Below are positions 5,095-5,542 of a stretch of DNA of 5,542 bases, piece by piece. Under the pieces are notes generated by a model, which was given only the letters and a program-made list of their open reading frames with translations, ran no database searches and was not told the origin of the DNA. Position 1 is the first letter of the stretch; each line of letters starts with the position of its first letter. The stretch is from Bacillota bacterium (GTDB lineage: Bacteria; Bacillota; Clostridia; Christensenellales; Aristaeellaceae), in NCBI GenBank assembly GCA_023391725.1, contig JAEWAH010000326.1:1-5542 (forward strand). Direction: 5' to 3'. Made by a program: the position numbers and the translations under genes.

Positions 5095-5542
5095 TTAGGC
5101 GGTCTTTACAATAGTCATCAAAACATCCACCATGGTATCCATGGCGTTGATGGAGACAAGCTCCTTACGGCCGTGGAAGTTGTAGCCGCCTGTAGACAGG
5201 TTCGGGCAGGGCAGCCCCATGAAGGACAGCCTCGCCCCGTCCGTGCCGCCCCGAATGGGCTGTACAAGAGGCGTGACCTTGCAGGCGATCATAGCTTCCT
5301 TGGCCTTCTCCACAATATACATGTGGTCCTTGATCTGTTCCCGCATGTTGAAGTAGCTGTCGCTCAGGGTAAGTTCCACCGTGCCAGCGCCATACTTCTC
5401 GTTCATATAGGAAGCGATCTTTTCAAACCGCGCCTTTTTTTGCAGGAACTTCTCCATATCGTGGTCGCGGATGATGTAATGGAGCGTGCACAGTTCTTCC
5501 TCGCCGTGGATGGCGTTCAAATGCTGAAACCCTTCGTACCCC
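5095..5542 (-). CDS. pepT: Peptidase T (tripeptide aminopeptidase), C-terminal part; 5' end outside window
   Basis: Cytoplasmic M20-family zinc aminopeptidase that removes the N-terminal residue from tripeptides. The frame is open from the window edge (first full codon at 5541) to TAA at 5095-5097, giving the last 148 residues; full PepT is about 408, so about 260 N-terminal residues, including most zinc ligands and the catalytic glutamate, lie outside. PepT-specific blocks are visible: GFQHLNAIHG (4-13), LHYIIRDHD, LSDSYFNMREQI, and the signature PIRGGTDGARLSFMGLPCPN followed by STGGYNFHG. The histidine in YNFHG (residue 123 of the fragment) corresponds to the C-terminal zinc ligand of the family. 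The 25 residues after it end the protein normally, so this end is intact. The TTG at 5520 is an internal leucine codon, not a start, because homology continues upstream of it. Confidence 0.95.
   Translation of the reverse strand, partial: GYEGFQHLNAIHGEEELCTLHYIIRDHDMEKFLQKKARFEKIASYMNEKYGAGTVELTLSDSYFNMREQIKDHMYIVEKAKEAMIACKVTPLVQPIRGGTDGARLSFMGLPCPNLSTGGYNFHGRKELVSINAMDTMVDVLMTIVKTA

Noticed and set aside
4713..5114. A 133-codon plus-strand reading frame opposite the membrane-protein gene
   Set aside because: The product is rich in His and Gln, typical of a reverse-strand shadow of hydrophobic codons, with no family signature.
5095..5520. TTG at 5520 as the start of a short 141-residue protein
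   Set aside because: Peptidase T similarity continues upstream of the TTG to the window edge, so it is an internal leucine codon of a truncated view, not a separate gene.

Overview
The window carries six protein-coding genes, all on the minus strand, so transcription runs from high to low coordinates. The two end genes are cut by the window edges. Moderate-to-high GC by eye, strong AGGAGG-type ribosome binding sites, Clostridia-like Liv proteins and a peptidase T suggest a gut-type member of Bacillota (Clostridia in the broad sense). The solute-binding protein has a signal peptide but no lipobox cysteine, which is unusual for a classical monoderm and fits only some Clostridia lineages or a diderm. 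The organism assignment is an inference.

Right part (4323-5542): the C-terminal 148 residues of peptidase T (pepT), then, 37 bp on, a 244-residue multi-pass membrane protein that resembles the YjdF/DUF2238 family. They probably share a transcript. The gap between them can form two mutually exclusive GC-rich hairpins, one of which overlaps the second gene's ribosome binding site.

Middle (4001-4322): a 322-bp control region with no convincing gene. It contains a perfect sigma-70/sigma-A promoter (TTGACA, 17 bp, TATAAT) facing the transport genes. An interrupted palindrome built on two ATGCAT sites lies just upstream of the -35 element. The roughly 104-nt leader can fold at its 5' end and contains a possible reading frame with four leucine codons in a row. 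T-tracts on the far side may end the pepT transcript.

Left part (1-4000): a branched-chain amino acid (LIV-type) ABC importer in the order binding protein (livJ/livK type), permease livH, permease livM, ATPase livG (3' end outside the window). A livF gene would be expected next, beyond the edge. The binding protein captures the ligand, LivH and LivM form the membrane channel, and LivG (with LivF) hydrolyses ATP. livH, livM and livG are tightly packed. livJ is separated from livH by 165 bp holding three consecutive hairpins, the last resembling an intrinsic terminator, so the binding protein is probably made in excess over the membrane and ATPase parts. Together with PepT, which releases amino acids from tripeptides, the locus fits peptide and amino-acid scavenging. 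I see no mobile element, CRISPR array, rRNA or tRNA, and no clear evidence of a new system. The most interesting signals are regulatory.
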